From Climacteris rufus (Eukaryota > Chordata > Aves > Passeriformes > Climacteridae): a stretch of 64,000 nt of DNA. Positions 11,501-25,300 of the stretch are shown one piece after another. Made by a program: the position numbers and the translations under genes. The stretch spans positions 1 through 64,000 of the forward strand of contig VZRZ01007319.1 in the NCBI GenBank assembly GCA_013398175.1, written 5' to 3'. A model generated the notes under the pieces. The model saw nothing but the letters and a program-made list of their open reading frames with translations. It did no database searches and had not been told where the DNA came from. How positions within the stretch are numbered: the first letter of the stretch is position 1; each line of letters starts with the position of its first letter.

Positions 11501-14500
11501 TGAGATTATGGAGAGAGAAACTCAGGCTCTTAGTTGCAAAAGTAAGATTTTCCTTGCTATGTGAAAACAGATGAATAAACTGGACTTTTAGTTTCCAAAT
11601 TACACAAGTTGGGCAAAGTGCAGTCTTTCCCACCACTTGTTTAAATGTATGATAACTCAGAATATTTACATTAAGAGGAAGGAGGGGGGAAATAAAACAC
11701 CACAGCAGATTTTTGGAGCCTTGGGTAAAGCATTTATGGAGGAAGTAGGGAAGCTCTAGTTCAGTAGGTGAGACAGTGCTTTTTAAATGCCTTTAAAGCT
11801 GCTCTCAGAATGAGGCTGCTCAGAGACTGTGCTGACTTAGCAATTCCTGTGTGACCTTCGGTGGCAGGCTGAAGAAGAAATGAAGGGATCCACAGGTTGT
11901 GAAAAGCAGAAGGAGGATTTTTGTTAAGGCAAAGTTGAAAAAAATCTGTGTACTTTAAAATGTAATCTTTGTTGTATGCATCTGACTAATGTAGTAAACT
12001 GGATTTAACATCTTTAATTACCAACAGGAACAGTAAGCAGAGAATACATGTTCATATGTTAAAGATCCCATGAACTTTCTTCCCCCCTGAATTCCTGTGT
12101 GTTTAAAAGATAAGTTCCCAGCAAGTCCCCTTGGTGAATCCCAGGGCAGACCTCCTGAGCTGGAGTTGGGAAAGGTTTAGAATGAGCAGTGGGGACAAAA
12201 AGCAGCGGTTCAGCAGGAGCCCATGGTGTAGTGTCGCTACAAAACAACTGTGTGTGTTCCTAGTTACCTATGAAATATGTGGCTTACTCCCTGCCAGCAG
12301 TGGTAGTCATGGAATATCCAGAGCACACCGCATGATTTCCTCTGATTTTTGGCCTCATTTTGGGAGCTGGGAAGTAGTTAATATTAAATGGCATTGTTTT
12401 TAACTACTGAGCTCTGTTAAGTCAGATGGGAGATTGCAGGCTTGTTCTTACCCTAAAGGTTGCAGTGCAGACAGAACACAGAGCCAGGGAAAAGAAAAAA
12501 GTGTATGGAAGTGGCACTTAAAATATAATTTCTGTGGTGGTTTTGCTGTTCCACTGTCTATAAGGAATCTCTAGTTACTGTGCTTTTTGAAGAGAAGTGC
12601 ATGTCTCGTACTCAGTAGATGTATGGATTTTATCTTTCTCCCTGCTTTAGGATTTCTTACAGAAAGAAGTATTTCTGTCACAGGTTTATGAACAAAACAC
12701 AATAGTGTATGTATTAATAGTGTTTTAAATACTGTATTCTGTAATTTTGAATTAGCAAAATACCTAATATGCCCAAATGTTCCTGTAGTTCTCCACTGTC
12801 AAGAGGCAGGGCAAAGTACATATATTGCATAGGCTAATGCCTTGAATTGTAAAAGAATTGCCTTCTTCAGTGTAAGGGCAGTGCTTTCATGGCTGAGAGG
12901 CAGATTAGGTACTGTGAAAATCCTAAACTTTATTGCAGGAATGATTTAGTAATTTTTGAACAAATCTTTGTGTAGTTTACACTGGGGACTTGTTGCATTT
13001 GTCTCAAGTATTGCATGCATTTGTTAGGAGGTGGGATAGTGTCTTTTTTTGTGATAACAGTTTATGGAACTTTTAATTTTGTTTTCCCCTGGTGGGTTTT
13101 TTTTTTTTCTTTCTTTTAAACAAGGTGTATTACTGTGACAATAAAATCTTACATTTATTTTAGAACACTGCCTTTGTGTGCTATACCCAGATATGTGTCG
13201 TTAGTGTGTTTCAGAATTGTGTTTTCTTTACGTGCTTTCTTCCCTTTTTTCTTAAAATTCTGAAATGGTGATGTAACTTTTGGAGATACCAAGAGGAATT
13301 GCTGTTCTGGTACAGGATGGTTTTACTTTTGTCAGACTTACGAAATGCAGTTGGTCCTCACTGCCCTTTGAGCAAGGTGTGGTACCAGGATTGCTGCAGA
13401 ACCTGGCTGCCATCCCTGTTCACATACATTAAAAATCCATTGCTGCAGTGGAAGAAAGAAAGCCAGTTTCTCTTGTTTGGCTGCTAAAATGTGGGTCTGC
13501 TTCCCTGTCGAAAGGGTCAGTCTTTCCTCTCTTAGGCTCATTAATTAGGCTAGAATCTATCCTACAGTGGGTGGCCATCATAGGCAGAGAGGGGCACATC
13601 CCAGAGTTAGTGGGAAGTTTTCATAGGCACCCAGGTGGGATATGGTCTTGGCACAAAGCACCTTTTAATTATTAATGTTTTCCCAGTATCTTATGACTGA
13701 CTTCTGTCATGCCTTTTCAAAAATAAATGAATAGCACATTCTTCTTTAAGACAGCATTTCTCTTCGCAACCTTTTTTTTCTCCTTTCTCTGTGCTTTTGT
13801 CTTTGCTACCATTCTGCCTGCTAATGCAAGTATGACAAGCAGTCTAGTGGGCATCTAGGAAACAGGCAAATTCAGTATCTTCTTATTCCTCCCTGATTTT
13901 TCCTCCTGTTCTTAAACCTCACAAACCTTTGATATTGCAAACATCTCACATGCTTCGGTTTGCTCCCTGAACAAAATTGTAGGTGTAATAAAATACAGTT
14001 AAAGTATGTTCTTCAGGAATTACATCTGTGCTTTGAGAAAGCAGAACAAGAAGTTGCCTATAGAGAAGATAGGTTTGAAGGATGTCATGCCTGTGTCTAA
14101 CGTGCTTGGGAAGCAAGGACAAATAATGGATTTTCAGTATATCTGAAAACTGACCCCGTTATTTTAGGCAGTGTTTCTACAAACAGTGCTTCCAAGATGA
14201 AAGAGAAAGTGTGCATATGGTTGCATTTCTCACAGATCTGTATAAATACACTTAGGACTGCTTGGAAGTGCAAAAAAAAAGAGTTAGATATTGAAATGTT
14301 TTCCCCAATTTTTACAGTCATTTTAGCACTATTTTCTCCTATCTTTGGGGAGGGGGAGAAGAGGGTGATGGGCAGAGCAGTTCTTGGTTTTCACATTTGT
14401 GGGAGATTCACATTCTAGCTGCTTTTCTTTTGAATGTTCAACCTCCATGCTTTAGCAAAACACTGACCAGATTTTCCAGTAGATCTCTCTAGTCAAAGGA

Positions 14501-14964
14501 AATTTCTGTGTGATGAGCAGGCAGCGCCCCACGTGCCTCCCAGCCTCCTTTCTTGCGTCACTTTGTAGCCTCAAGGGTAAAAGATAGATTGAAGCCATTA
14601 GAATGTATTTCCTTGTGGACCTCAGTGTTGCCCGTGGTCAAGTAGTAAAATCTTATAAACGCTGCTTGTGAATTTCTGATTGTCAGTTTGACTGCTAAAC
14701 CACGATTTGCACAGCTTGGCCAGTGACAGTCCTAGCTCACCACTGTTGGCCTCCTCTAGCTGGGTGTGTTAATTTATAGAAACTGTTTAAAAATACTTGG
14801 AAACAGGGAGGAATCTGAACATTAATTTTTTACAGGTACAAGATATTGGCCTGAAAAGGATGTAGTGGTCAGTGTTTTCCAGAGCTGAAAGTTTCTGGTT
14901 AACCACGTATTTCTGCAAGGACATTCAGAAATTTGAAATGCTTTAAAATCAACTGATGGCTAAG
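2533..14964 (+). other. HIVEP1: HIVEP1 first coding intron, segment 1
   Basis: AT-rich non-coding sequence. Notable only for an imperfect direct duplication at 3303-3382, a short TG-rich stretch at 10470-10500 and a T-run near 13097. Slightly GC-richer patches at 8640-9180 gave no splice-bounded exon or known repeat. I see nothing else I can support. Confidence 0.6.
3303..3382. repeat. Imperfect 41-bp direct tandem duplication
   Basis: Two adjacent copies begin at 3303 and 3344, each starting GAGARCATGCTTCCA and continuing through a C-rich part to an AGCT-containing end. The copies have diverged at several positions, so the duplication is old. Confidence 0.6.
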
Positions 14965-14990
14965 AAAACAAAACAAAACAAAAACAAAAA
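14965..14990. repeat. (AAAAC)n simple repeat
   Basis: Five consecutive A-rich units of AAAAC type, slightly irregular in unit length. Confidence 0.8.
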
Positions 14991-17900
14991 CAGAGGAGAC
15001 AAAGAAATTTTAAATGTTTTAAAATCTGCTGGGGGAGAAAAAAAGACAGGAGACAAAGCCTGGTGTTAAGATGACAGAAGGTGTTAATGTAGACGCAGTT
15101 ATGTGCTGGTTACCTGCAAGTAAATTGCAGTCTCACATTTCTTGGAAACACTGTCCTAAAATGTGTCTCTTGAGCCAATGTTGTAAGTAATCAGCTTTTT
15201 CTCCAAGAGGCTTTAAAAACACCATTTTGGCAACAGTAACTAAGGCGGTATTTTACAGAAGAGCCCCCAGTAAATGGAAAGCAAGCTGGTAATCAGTTTT
15301 GATTAACGGATCTGCATTCTGTTATTTAAATGTTTACATCCTGATTAGCATTTGGGCTGCATTTAAATATGCGATTTTATTTTAGCAAAATAGGAGGCAT
15401 GGAGAATGGAGATAATCTTTCAGATGCTAAATGTTGGGGATGTAAGGTAAAAAACATGCACCCACCTCCCTCAGCCTTGAAAAGTGATACCAGTGTGACT
15501 GATATTTTCATTTTAGTTGTGGGATTATGGAGCTTCCTAAATCAGATATGACTAAAGGAAAAAGTGTCTGTGTTGCTTAAGTTACAAAATTAAGTTTTAA
15601 TTCAAGTATTAAGACTTCTGTTCATGAACTAAATGTCTCCTGCTCCTCATTTTATTAAAGACAATAAAAGTTGAGCAAGTACAAGAGTTAATGAGATTTT
15701 TCTCAATTATATTAAGAATTACCAATCTATGATAGCATCTGATCATTTAAATCTGCATGTCTATTGTGATATTTGCTTCATATATGTGGGAAGAGTAGTC
15801 ACTATTACTTATGCTGCTCATAATGTCTTTTTTTCCCATGCAAAAGCACCAATTCTGATAAGAGTTGTTAGGTACCAGAGAGAGTGGTTTGCTTTGCCAG
15901 CTCACTTCTGCTGCAAAGTTGAGACTTCTTGGCCAAAGGAGCTTACACATATTTCTGGGTTGCGGATCCCGGCTTTGTGAAAAACTGACTGATTCAACAG
16001 AAAGGTTGGCCTGCCACGTAAGCACACCATAAAAAATGAGCATCTGACAGCTCTGTGGCTTGAAATAGTGGATCTGACACAGGCATATGGAAAATTCATG
16101 CAACAGGGATACTGTATCAAAACAATTTTTGTAGAGGCAAAACGGAATCCTCTCCCTCCCTTCCTCCCCTCCTTTGCTTTCTCGTGACTGTTTTTATGTT
16201 GTTTGCTTCTGACCCTTTTAAATGATGCCCCTTTAAAAACTGAAGTCTTGCACAAGGATTAAGCTGTTCTCAAAGAATATTTAGGTAGAATGATTTAATT
16301 TAAAAGGGGAATATTCACACGGGGGATAACATCAGGAAGGTGGGACACTTCTGAAAAACCATGACTCCTCTTCCCCTTAATGCGACAGCTCGAAAGGAGA
16401 GAAAACATACTGTGCTCATTAATTGGACTGGAATTCCTGCACAGGATGACTTGACTCTCTTTCTTCCAAAGCAAATTCGGTATCCTTTCTGTGCCCTCCA
16501 ATGGCCCAAACTTTTTCTCCCCTCTACCTGGTATATTTCTATTGCATTAGGTTTGATAGCCTCTGCAAGGTTTCGTATTAGTCTTCTACCTGGTCTTGTA
16601 GAGCAAAGACTTCTGTTTATACAGAAGGACTTCTGTTGTTGAGCTGGCAGAGGTTTTGAGGACTGGGAAGGGATAGAAAGTAAACATATGCAAGCAACAA
16701 ATGGAACAATCACCCTTCTCTCATAGAAAGCAAATCTATAACTGATATCGATGGCTTATTTTCTTCATAATTTCCTTTTTTTTTTCCTGTCCCCTCCTGC
16801 TTTTCACATTTTTCACCAGCTGTCATTGGGGCTTCCAAATTTTTTGCTGCACTTCTTTCAACAGATCTTTGTAAATAAGATACTGCTGTTGTTGCCTGGA
16901 GTACAACTACCACAAAGTCAAGAAGGAGAGGCACAGGAGGGTTAAGAGACAGCTTAACCAAGGTGTGTAGGCACCCACTCTCTACTGAAGCTTGAGGAGC
17001 TATTGTGCCCAAAGCCCTTGCTGGATCAGGCCTTGGAAAGGTCAGTTAGGGTCATGCTGGGGGTGAAGCCAGATCTTTCGTGGTTGCCCTGGTAGCAGTG
17101 GCCACTGCTGACCCAGTGTTTTCCAATGGAACCCTTCCCTAAAGTTTTTGAGCTCTGTGGCTCGCTGTACAAGCCCCACCCCCTCACTATGTGTTTGTGC
17201 CTAGCACTGTGGGCTATAGAGTAATGAAAAATAGATGTGTTTGTCTAGGGGCCCATGCCTTACACTGCCAGTGGGACACAACTCTCAACAGCATCACCAG
17301 CTGTCCAGTCTGTGCTTCCCTGTTATGAGTTTTATCTGAGGGAACCTCTCTATGGTGAATGAATTACTGAAATGAAGTGCCTGAAGACACAGTTAGACTT
17401 TCATTCATCCTGAGAAGTAATTAACATCTGGATATCTTGCTGCTGAGCATTAATTTCCTTCAGTAGTGGCCAAGTCCTTCTCTGTGTCCCTGCAACTATG
17501 TTTGTGTGTCTTCAGTCTGGCTGGGCTGTGGCAGTGAAGATGGCAGATATGTTGCTGAACATGAAGAACTGTGTGTAGAGTGAGCCTGTGCAGTGGACTA
17601 GGGCACGTAGTCTTAATTTTTGAATCAAAGCAGGTTCAGAGCCTGGCCCTGGTTATGTACAGGCTGTAGATTTCAGATCTGTGTGCAACCTCCGTGAAGC
17701 AGCTGACTTCATGCCTGTGGAACTGTGCTAGCCTAGGAACCATAAAACATGAATCACAGGGATGAGAACCTCATGGGAAGAAAAAGGGGATACACTTCTG
17801 GCAACCCAGAGGGTGGAAAACTCATTCTCCACCACTGTTGCCATCTGTGTGCCCAGGAGTGCTGAGGAACTTGGTGTGATGCTGCATGGTGAAAGTTGAC

Positions 17901-20900
17901 ATGGGGTTCATCCTTATGGGTGCCCACGAGAGAAAAATGTGTTTGGTAAATGAATTTTTAAAAGCCTGGTTCGTTCCTTCTGCTTCACATGTAAATCCCA
18001 ATGTGAGAACTGCAGATCTGCTTACTTGGTGTTTAGAAGTTGTAGAGGGCTGATGATGCTGCAGTGTGGGTGTGTGGAGCCACACTGCTGCTTTTTGTGT
18101 TGTGTCAATGGCCACGATGTGTGCAAACCATACAGGATCCTGCCAACATGTGGGGAAAGGGCTGTCTCTTTCAAGGCACGTTTCTTCTTTGCTCCCTTGG
18201 TAAAGCTCTGGTGCTCTTGCAAGCTATTCTAAATATTCATTAAAATAACAATGCAGACTTCTAAGTAAAAAGCTCATCGGAAAAAAAAAAGATGAGCTTT
18301 TTCCAGAAACAAATCCAATCACCCCACCCGTTTTCTGTCTTCAGAAACTGGAGCTGAGGAATTGCTACAGAAATGCTCTTCCAAGTCACGGTAGTTGCTT
18401 CATCCCCTTCCTAATAACTGCGCTCCTGTGGTGGTGAGGAAGTACAGAAATGCTCCCAGGCTCAGTGTCAAAATTCTCCATATAGTCACAAAGAAAGCAG
18501 TTTGCAGTTAAGTGAATAAATATGTTTTCAAAGAAAAGCTTTGTCCATCTCTGTCCTTATCTGACACTAACGTAGGAGCATGCAGCTGAGAGAAAGATGG
18601 GTAAATAGTCCAGTATTCCTGCTGACCAATCTTTGCTTCTCCCTGATTATCCCTTTCTATTCATGATTAATGCCCATGGAAATATTTTTTAAAACATTAT
18701 TTTATTTTTCCTTTTTTTAATCAGTAAAAATTATGTACAGAGTATCTTACCTTAAAAATTAGATTAAAAGAACGTATTTGAGCAACTAAGACAAGAACTA
18801 GAAATTGGAAAAGCCGATTTGTGGGTTTTCATTCAATATTGATTCATTTTACATGCACTCCTGTCCCGTATTGTATTTTTACAGAAAAACAGAAGCATGT
18901 ACTCATGTCAAGAGCATAATTCCTAGCTATTTTCAGCAGGTGCTTAAAAACATTTGTAAATTCCAACTTAGAGCTGAACAATTCACCCTCCACCCCCTGT
19001 ATGTAAATTTGTAACAGAGGGCTCAATAAGGGGTTTGCGTGTATAAATGATACCTTTATTTTCAGTGTGGAATTCCCATTGAGAGGCCAGGCCTAAAAAT
19101 ACCAAATGTTTCCACAAACAATTCCTGCACACTGCATGTTGAGTAATACAGCTACAACCAAGGGAAGAGCTTCTACTGACAGTTTCCCCAATGAATGCAG
19201 GAGTCCAAACTGAGCTAGTTTATATATAGTTTTTATTACTGGTCATAAGCTCTTACCAGAAATCCAGATGTGCTTGAACCAGGCAGCAGATTAATGAAAC
19301 AAAATGATTGTGGGTGCAGGATGAAGGCTCCTTTTGTGTACCAGAGAGGATACAGTAACTTCCAGTTAATGACTTCAAAAAATTTTACAGAATGCAAATG
19401 AACAAGTTAAGGCATGTAAACAAAAGTTGTTAGACTTCTTGTCAAGGTAATTACATGCTGCTGAAATGTGTGACTTGATTTAAAGAAATAATTTTGTGTC
19501 AGTGCTGCCCTTTTCCAACAGAGTTTTTCAATAAATTAATATTTAAAAAAGAAAACCCCAAAAAAACCCCAAAGCGAAACACTGTCAGTAAATAAAAGGG
19601 AAATTCAAAAGGGAAAAACCAAAGGGAGTAGAGGAACTTTACAGGACAGGCCATGATCCTTCTAAAATAGTAGAAAATCTTATATAAGGGAACCTGAAGT
19701 GCTTTGGTTTTGGAATGTTTAAACATAGCAAATTTTTGAGTGGTTGCTAATTTGAAGTGTTAAGTTCTGCATGATAGTTAATAAACTTAGGAGTTTGGGT
19801 ATTTCTCAGTGCTCCTGTCCAGTAGGTGAATAGGCTTGTTTGTGCAGCATTAAAACCTTTGTTTTTTCTTTTTCCTGCTGCTACTATACAGTATTTTCCT
19901 TGAGAAAAATCTTAGTTCGTTGATTGTGGAGTTTCATGTCAAAGCATGCTCTCCCCAGATTAAATCTCTGCAGAAGCAGGTGAATGGCATAGGGAACCTG
20001 TTTGTTGTGGCTGCATCCAGCAGATCCAAGTTTTCTTGTTGCTCAGGGGTGGTAGAAGGAGATCTTTTTACTCCCAGGGACCATTTACTCATTTGTTTGG
20101 CAAAAAAATTGATCAGAGTCATGCTGTCACTGGATTGGTTTCACCAGTATCTCTATAAGAATGGTTTCAAGTACAATACATATTTGTAAGCAATGTGGGA
20201 GAGCTCAGCAGTTCTTGTGGAATTGTGGAGTTTGTCTTGATTTTTGCCACACTTGAGATCAGCCCTAAAAGTGACCAAAAGATCCTTGTAGACCTGTCAG
20301 CACTGCCCCTTGGCACTCAGGTCAGCCACTGTGTCACAGAATCCACTCAGGACTGTAATTTCCACTCCAACAAATCCACTTGAAAATAGCTTTGGGCACT
20401 ACTTACACCAGCAGCTGTTTTAGCCCAGCATGTGCTCATGAGTAGCTGTATTTTTCATTCTGTGTATTTGAAGCCTAAGCTGTTAATAGTGGTTGAACTC
20501 TTTCTAAGCTTATTTTCAGGGTTTTTTTTTTGGCAGAGTATTTAAATTATTGTCATAGGCTGGGATGGGCTGCATGTTTTTTCTGTCTTGTGAAGCTTTC
20601 CCATTCTGACTTTTTGCTTACCTTAGTTTCTATGGAAATCCACCTTTGAGAAAAGGGTAGCATTTGCACCAAATTCTCTGCTTCCTTTGGAAACACAGAA
20701 AAAAAGAAAACATGTTTCCTGTTAGTGACTGTTTTAATTTGTATTTCTGCTTGCATGAGAATATATCCCAATGTACAGAGAGGGATTTGTTTCAGGGTCC
20801 TGTTAACCTGAGAACTTTCAGGGTTTTTTTGTTTTGTTTTTTTATTCCTGGCAGTAGAATTACATTCACTGTTTCTCCAATTTTGAATCTAATTTCTAAA

Positions 20901-22009
20901 TATTATGGGAATTGTAATGTAATAATCTCCTTGAAATGTCAGATTGTGAACACTTCCAGGTTTTTGGGAGCTGTTTTTTTAAACCAGTGGCTCATCTAGG
21001 CTCTGGGAGTGAGGGGGGCTGTTGAGCCAGAGGCACTGATGGCAGTGTTGGGCATGGTCAGGTAACCTTTAGTCTTTGATCATGGTAGTAGTTAATAGTA
21101 TTGTGTTGTGTTTAATCCTGGTAATACTTACTGAAAGTAGTCAAACGTTTGTGCATGTGTTTTTTTTCTAGAGATAATAAGAATCCTGATGGGCATTTCT
21201 TTGTTCCTAAGGCAAGCACAGTATTGATACAGAAGTGTTTTCTCTTGGGACATCAGAATTGAGTCTGGTTTTTCTGTACGCATACTTATCCTTTTAGGCT
21301 TGTAATATTCTCTGGAATTCCCACAGTTTTCTTCAAACAGCTTTATTATTAGATATGTGCTTTCTGAAGTCTCCATTTAGGTTACTTTCAATATCCTGAT
21401 GATATTGAGCTCACACCTAGCAGCCAGACAGCCCAGGTCATATATGTGCGTGGGGGAAAGGAGAGGCGGACAGGGAACAGGGGTTGAACAAGGGGTTAGG
21501 GAGGAATGGGAACTGTATAATTTACTTACCTCTGTGGGAAATATCTACATCTAGTTATAAAAGTAACTTCCTTAGATCTTTCCTCAAGCTTGATTTTTTT
21601 CTGTTTGCCTGAAGTAAAGATATTGGAGAGAGATATGACATTACAAGAGGCCATGGTGCAGATTCTCATAGAAGTATAGATTTTCCTGTTCTGGAAAAGA
21701 TTGGTTTTTAAATTACTGATATGCTCTGAAAATATGTAGAAGAAAAGGTAAGAATGAGGATAGATGGTTGCTGCAGAAAACACCCAACAAAATTAGGTCC
21801 AGATGGGGGAAATGGGATCTGTGTTCTTGAGTTATGCAAAGGCTGTCCCACATTTATTCCCGTTTCCCATTATTTTCAGCACAACGTGAGGAACTCTGTG
21901 ATATATTTATGTATTGGAGCTGAGAGTAAGAAGGTAGTAATGAGTCTGTTGTCGGCGTGTTGTGCTTTCTTTAATTTACAGCATCATCACTGTGCTGTGC
22001 TGCCATAAA
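14991..22009 (+). other. HIVEP1: HIVEP1 first coding intron, segment 2
   Basis: AT-rich intron without a recognisable interspersed repeat. It contains one perfect inverted repeat (18267-18302, listed separately). The 16995-17330 stretch is GC-richer but has no exon-like splice pair that I can support. Confidence 0.55.
18267..18302. repeat. Perfect 12-bp inverted repeat with A-rich loop
   Basis: AAAAAGCTCATC at 18267-18278 is the exact reverse complement of GATGAGCTTTTT at 18291-18302, separated by 12 bases, GG plus ten A. A transcript would form a strong 12-bp hairpin. Its origin is unknown; it may be a local inversion or a remnant of a small element. Confidence 0.85.
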
Positions 22010-22330
22010 GGAGAGAATATGGCCTTTGTCCCCGCTCGGCATTAGCGGAACCGCCAGGGATGCACGCACTTGGCAAGGGCTGCAACAACAGAGTCCCCAT
22101 TCATCGCTGCCATCAGAGCAGTTTGGTTTAGCTGTGTTACGTAAGCCATTTGTGGTATAACTCAGGACATTGCACAGAATAATATTGGGCATGGACACCC
22201 AGCTGTTGTGCGAGATATTGAGAAGGGAATAAAGACACCTTATTGCAGTTGGTGGCTGGGGCAGGCCTTCGGGAGCTCATTGAATTGAAGTATTGCGGCC
22301 CATTCCCTCAGCGACCATCATATGACAAGA
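22010..22330. promoter_or_regulatory. Candidate conserved non-coding element
   Basis: A high-complexity, CpG-containing stretch standing out from the AT-rich, low-complexity intron. It holds TTACGTAA at 22137-22144, an 8-bp palindrome that is the core site for PAR-bZIP/NFIL3 factors, and several CCAT and CAGCTG-type motifs. No open frame with splice sites fits it. That it is an enhancer is inference; no conservation data were available. Confidence 0.3.
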
Positions 22331-25300
22331 GCTAGAAGCAGTGTTGAGCCACTGCAACACAGACATCCTTTTTGCACAAAAATACTCAGTTTTACCCTTT
22401 ATGAACCTAATGCCAATTCATGTGAGTTTTGTGGCCTGACTGGCAAGGGAAAGGTTTTTCTGAAAATACTTCATGAGTTACCGACCTTGTTGTGTAAGGG
22501 TGATACAGGGCTGTAGGAACTATAAAACAGATAATGTTCGTGTCATTGAGCTCTGAAGAGTTACTGCCATTAGGTATTGGGCTTCCTGAAGGTAAATCCA
22601 CCTGCCTTTTGTAGTTAATATTCTGGCCAAGAGTATGCAAAATAATATTATTAAGTAGAATGTTTTGGTTTGTCATGGAAAGAAGAAAAAAGAGCTGCTG
22701 AAATACATCAGGAGTTTGCAATAGTGAAAATGCTGCCTTGCCATCCTGAATGTTCTCTGGTGAAGTAAAATGCTGTATAAAACTCTCTTCAATTAAAATG
22801 ATGGGTCTCAGTGTTTTCTTTTGGAGGACTAAATCAGTGAAAGCAAGCATTTCCCAGAGTCATGGATTGTCTTTGCCTTTCTTTTGTCTGCCTTGTGCCA
22901 GGGAGGTACTGGACATTGCCTGCTTGGCAAAACATCTTGCTTTTTCTGGCATTTGATATCACTACTCCTCAGTGTGACCTTGCAAAGTGACTAGAGATGC
23001 TGGAGAAACTTCAAGCAAAAACTAGTTTTGTTTCAGCCAGGTGGTGGTTTAAATCAATTACAGAGTTAGCACCAACAAAAAATGTAAGGCATAAAACAAA
23101 TTACAGATAGTGAGACTGTTGCTGTATGTTCTGTTCAACCTGTTTCTCTACAATATTGGCCAAGGTGTTTTATAGCTACAAAAATCTGAGGATCCAGCTC
23201 TGCAGAGGTCTCTTTTGCCTTTATAACCATCCCTTTCTAAGGGGAAGTCTTTCCTAGAATTAAAGAAAGAAAATTTCAGATCATGTTTCAGTTGATTTTT
23301 TCTTTTTAAACTCCTTTTTTCCTGTTTTCTTGTCTTCAGTTATGTGACAACCAAGATGCTGGTTGTATCATATCTTTTGAGCTTGTCTGGGAGCAGGTCT
23401 TGCTGCTGAGGAGCATCCTTAAAATACCTGTGTTTTACCTCATAATAATTCACTTACATCATGCATTCATTAGACACATTTTATTGAATGATGTAGCACT
23501 TTGTCTTCTAGAGCAGTAACACTTTATTGTGATTATTCATTAACATGCACTGTTAATTTTACTTGGAAACCAAACCTGATGTATTAAAATCAATGACAGA
23601 CTTGGGCTTGGGGGGTGATATTTCTAAACTGTCTTCAGCTACTAGCCTGTTCTACAGGTAGTCATCTTTTGGGGTTCTGGTCATGACAGTGGTGAATTAC
23701 TGAAAATAATTGCAGAGTCTATTGTAACTACAAATTTTGGTATTCATAAATATATATGGGTAAGAAGTGCTGATAAAAATTCTAGGTAATTTTTCATGGT
23801 TTTGGGGCCTTCTTTCAATTGACCATAAAATTGAAAATACCCAGCTGGATCATTTTATTGGAAGGCAGCATCCACTCCTCAAATGTATAACCAGTTCTTC
23901 TGTAGTTAGGCCATGCAATAAAAGAAAATGTTTGTTCTCTTTTTTTTATTTGAAATTAAATTTAATTTAAAGGAGGTATAAGTGTAAAATTAGGGAATGT
24001 TCCAGGTCTGGAACAAAACCAAGTGCTCTGTGTCTGTTCAAACTTACCCATTTTTAAAATAGAATACTTAATCGAGAATAACTGCTAGCTGTGTGTAGCT
24101 AGGCTTTGAGTGTACAAATGTTTTGTGTGTTTTATTTGGGTTCCTAAGGAGGCATTGCCCAAGTATTATTTAAGTATTGGGTTTCAGACTGAATGTTTTC
24201 TGTCTGCTTGTTTTGCAAGCACCTAAAATTACTGTAACTGAGAGAAGGGGAAAAAGTGTGGTTTGTGCTTTTGATAACAATATGTATGTAATCAGCACCT
24301 CCTGGTTAATGAATTAGTTGGCTGTTTCTTTCATACAGCAGTAGCAGGGAAAACTGCTGGGATAATCAGCAAGTATTGGCAGAGGGATTCAGCAATGTAT
24401 ATACCAGCTAATATTTCCTTTATATAGTTTTCAAGTAAACTAGATCGAAATTTTGAATGCATCCCCCTATGTGTCTAATTATTTTTCAGGAGCTGAGGCA
24501 AATAAAATATTATAAACTGTGCAGTATTTAATTACTTTCTTAAACCTCAAGGAAGCACACAGAATGGTTTTATTCCCCTTTCAAAGTGCAATCACAGTTT
24601 GCAGAATAAACTCTTAATTTTGATTTTAAAACACTAAACATATTTGAAGGCTTTGCTTGGGTTTTTCTTTTTAACCTGAAAAGGCCTCCTCTTAATGTCA
24701 AGATAAATAATTTTTCTTCTTAAATGGTGATAAAAATATGTTCTTTCTACAGAGACCTCTTGCGATTGCAATGTATTAAATAGTTTAGGCTCAACCATGT
24801 ATGCAGCAGCCCTGTTAAAATTTAGAGTTCACTGCTCAGAGCTGTCCCAGAACTCGGGAGTTAAGAAGTAGATGCATCAGCAGAGAATAAATTTACCCTT
24901 GGTGATGGCTACTAAACCTGTGCCCTCGAGAGTGTTATCTTCCAGCACCCAGACTTGTCTTTAAACATCATCTCTTACCAACTGGACTGACAAACAAGCC
25001 AAAGTGGGCACAGGGCGTTCCCTGAGAAACAAAGAGGACAGTGCATGGGTGACCACCAAGTGATGGCCATCCCTTCCTCGCAGTGAGAGGTGCAGCAGTT
25101 GTGAGAGGAGCAGCAGCACAGGAATGGTTGTGGTTCAGGGGAGGCTCTGCCTTTGGCCTCGCTCTGGTGCTTGTCTCCCCAGCCCCTGATGTCCTTCAAC
25201 ACAGGCCTGCTTCTGACTAATTCCGTGCTTTGGGAGTGAAGTGCTGGTGAGGAAAAGAGCCAGACAGCTCCTAGGACAGGCTGGAATTTATACTGGGGGG

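Noticed and set aside
18267..18302. Hairpin followed by T-run as a rho-independent terminator
   Set aside because: This is vertebrate intron; a bacterial terminator model does not apply.
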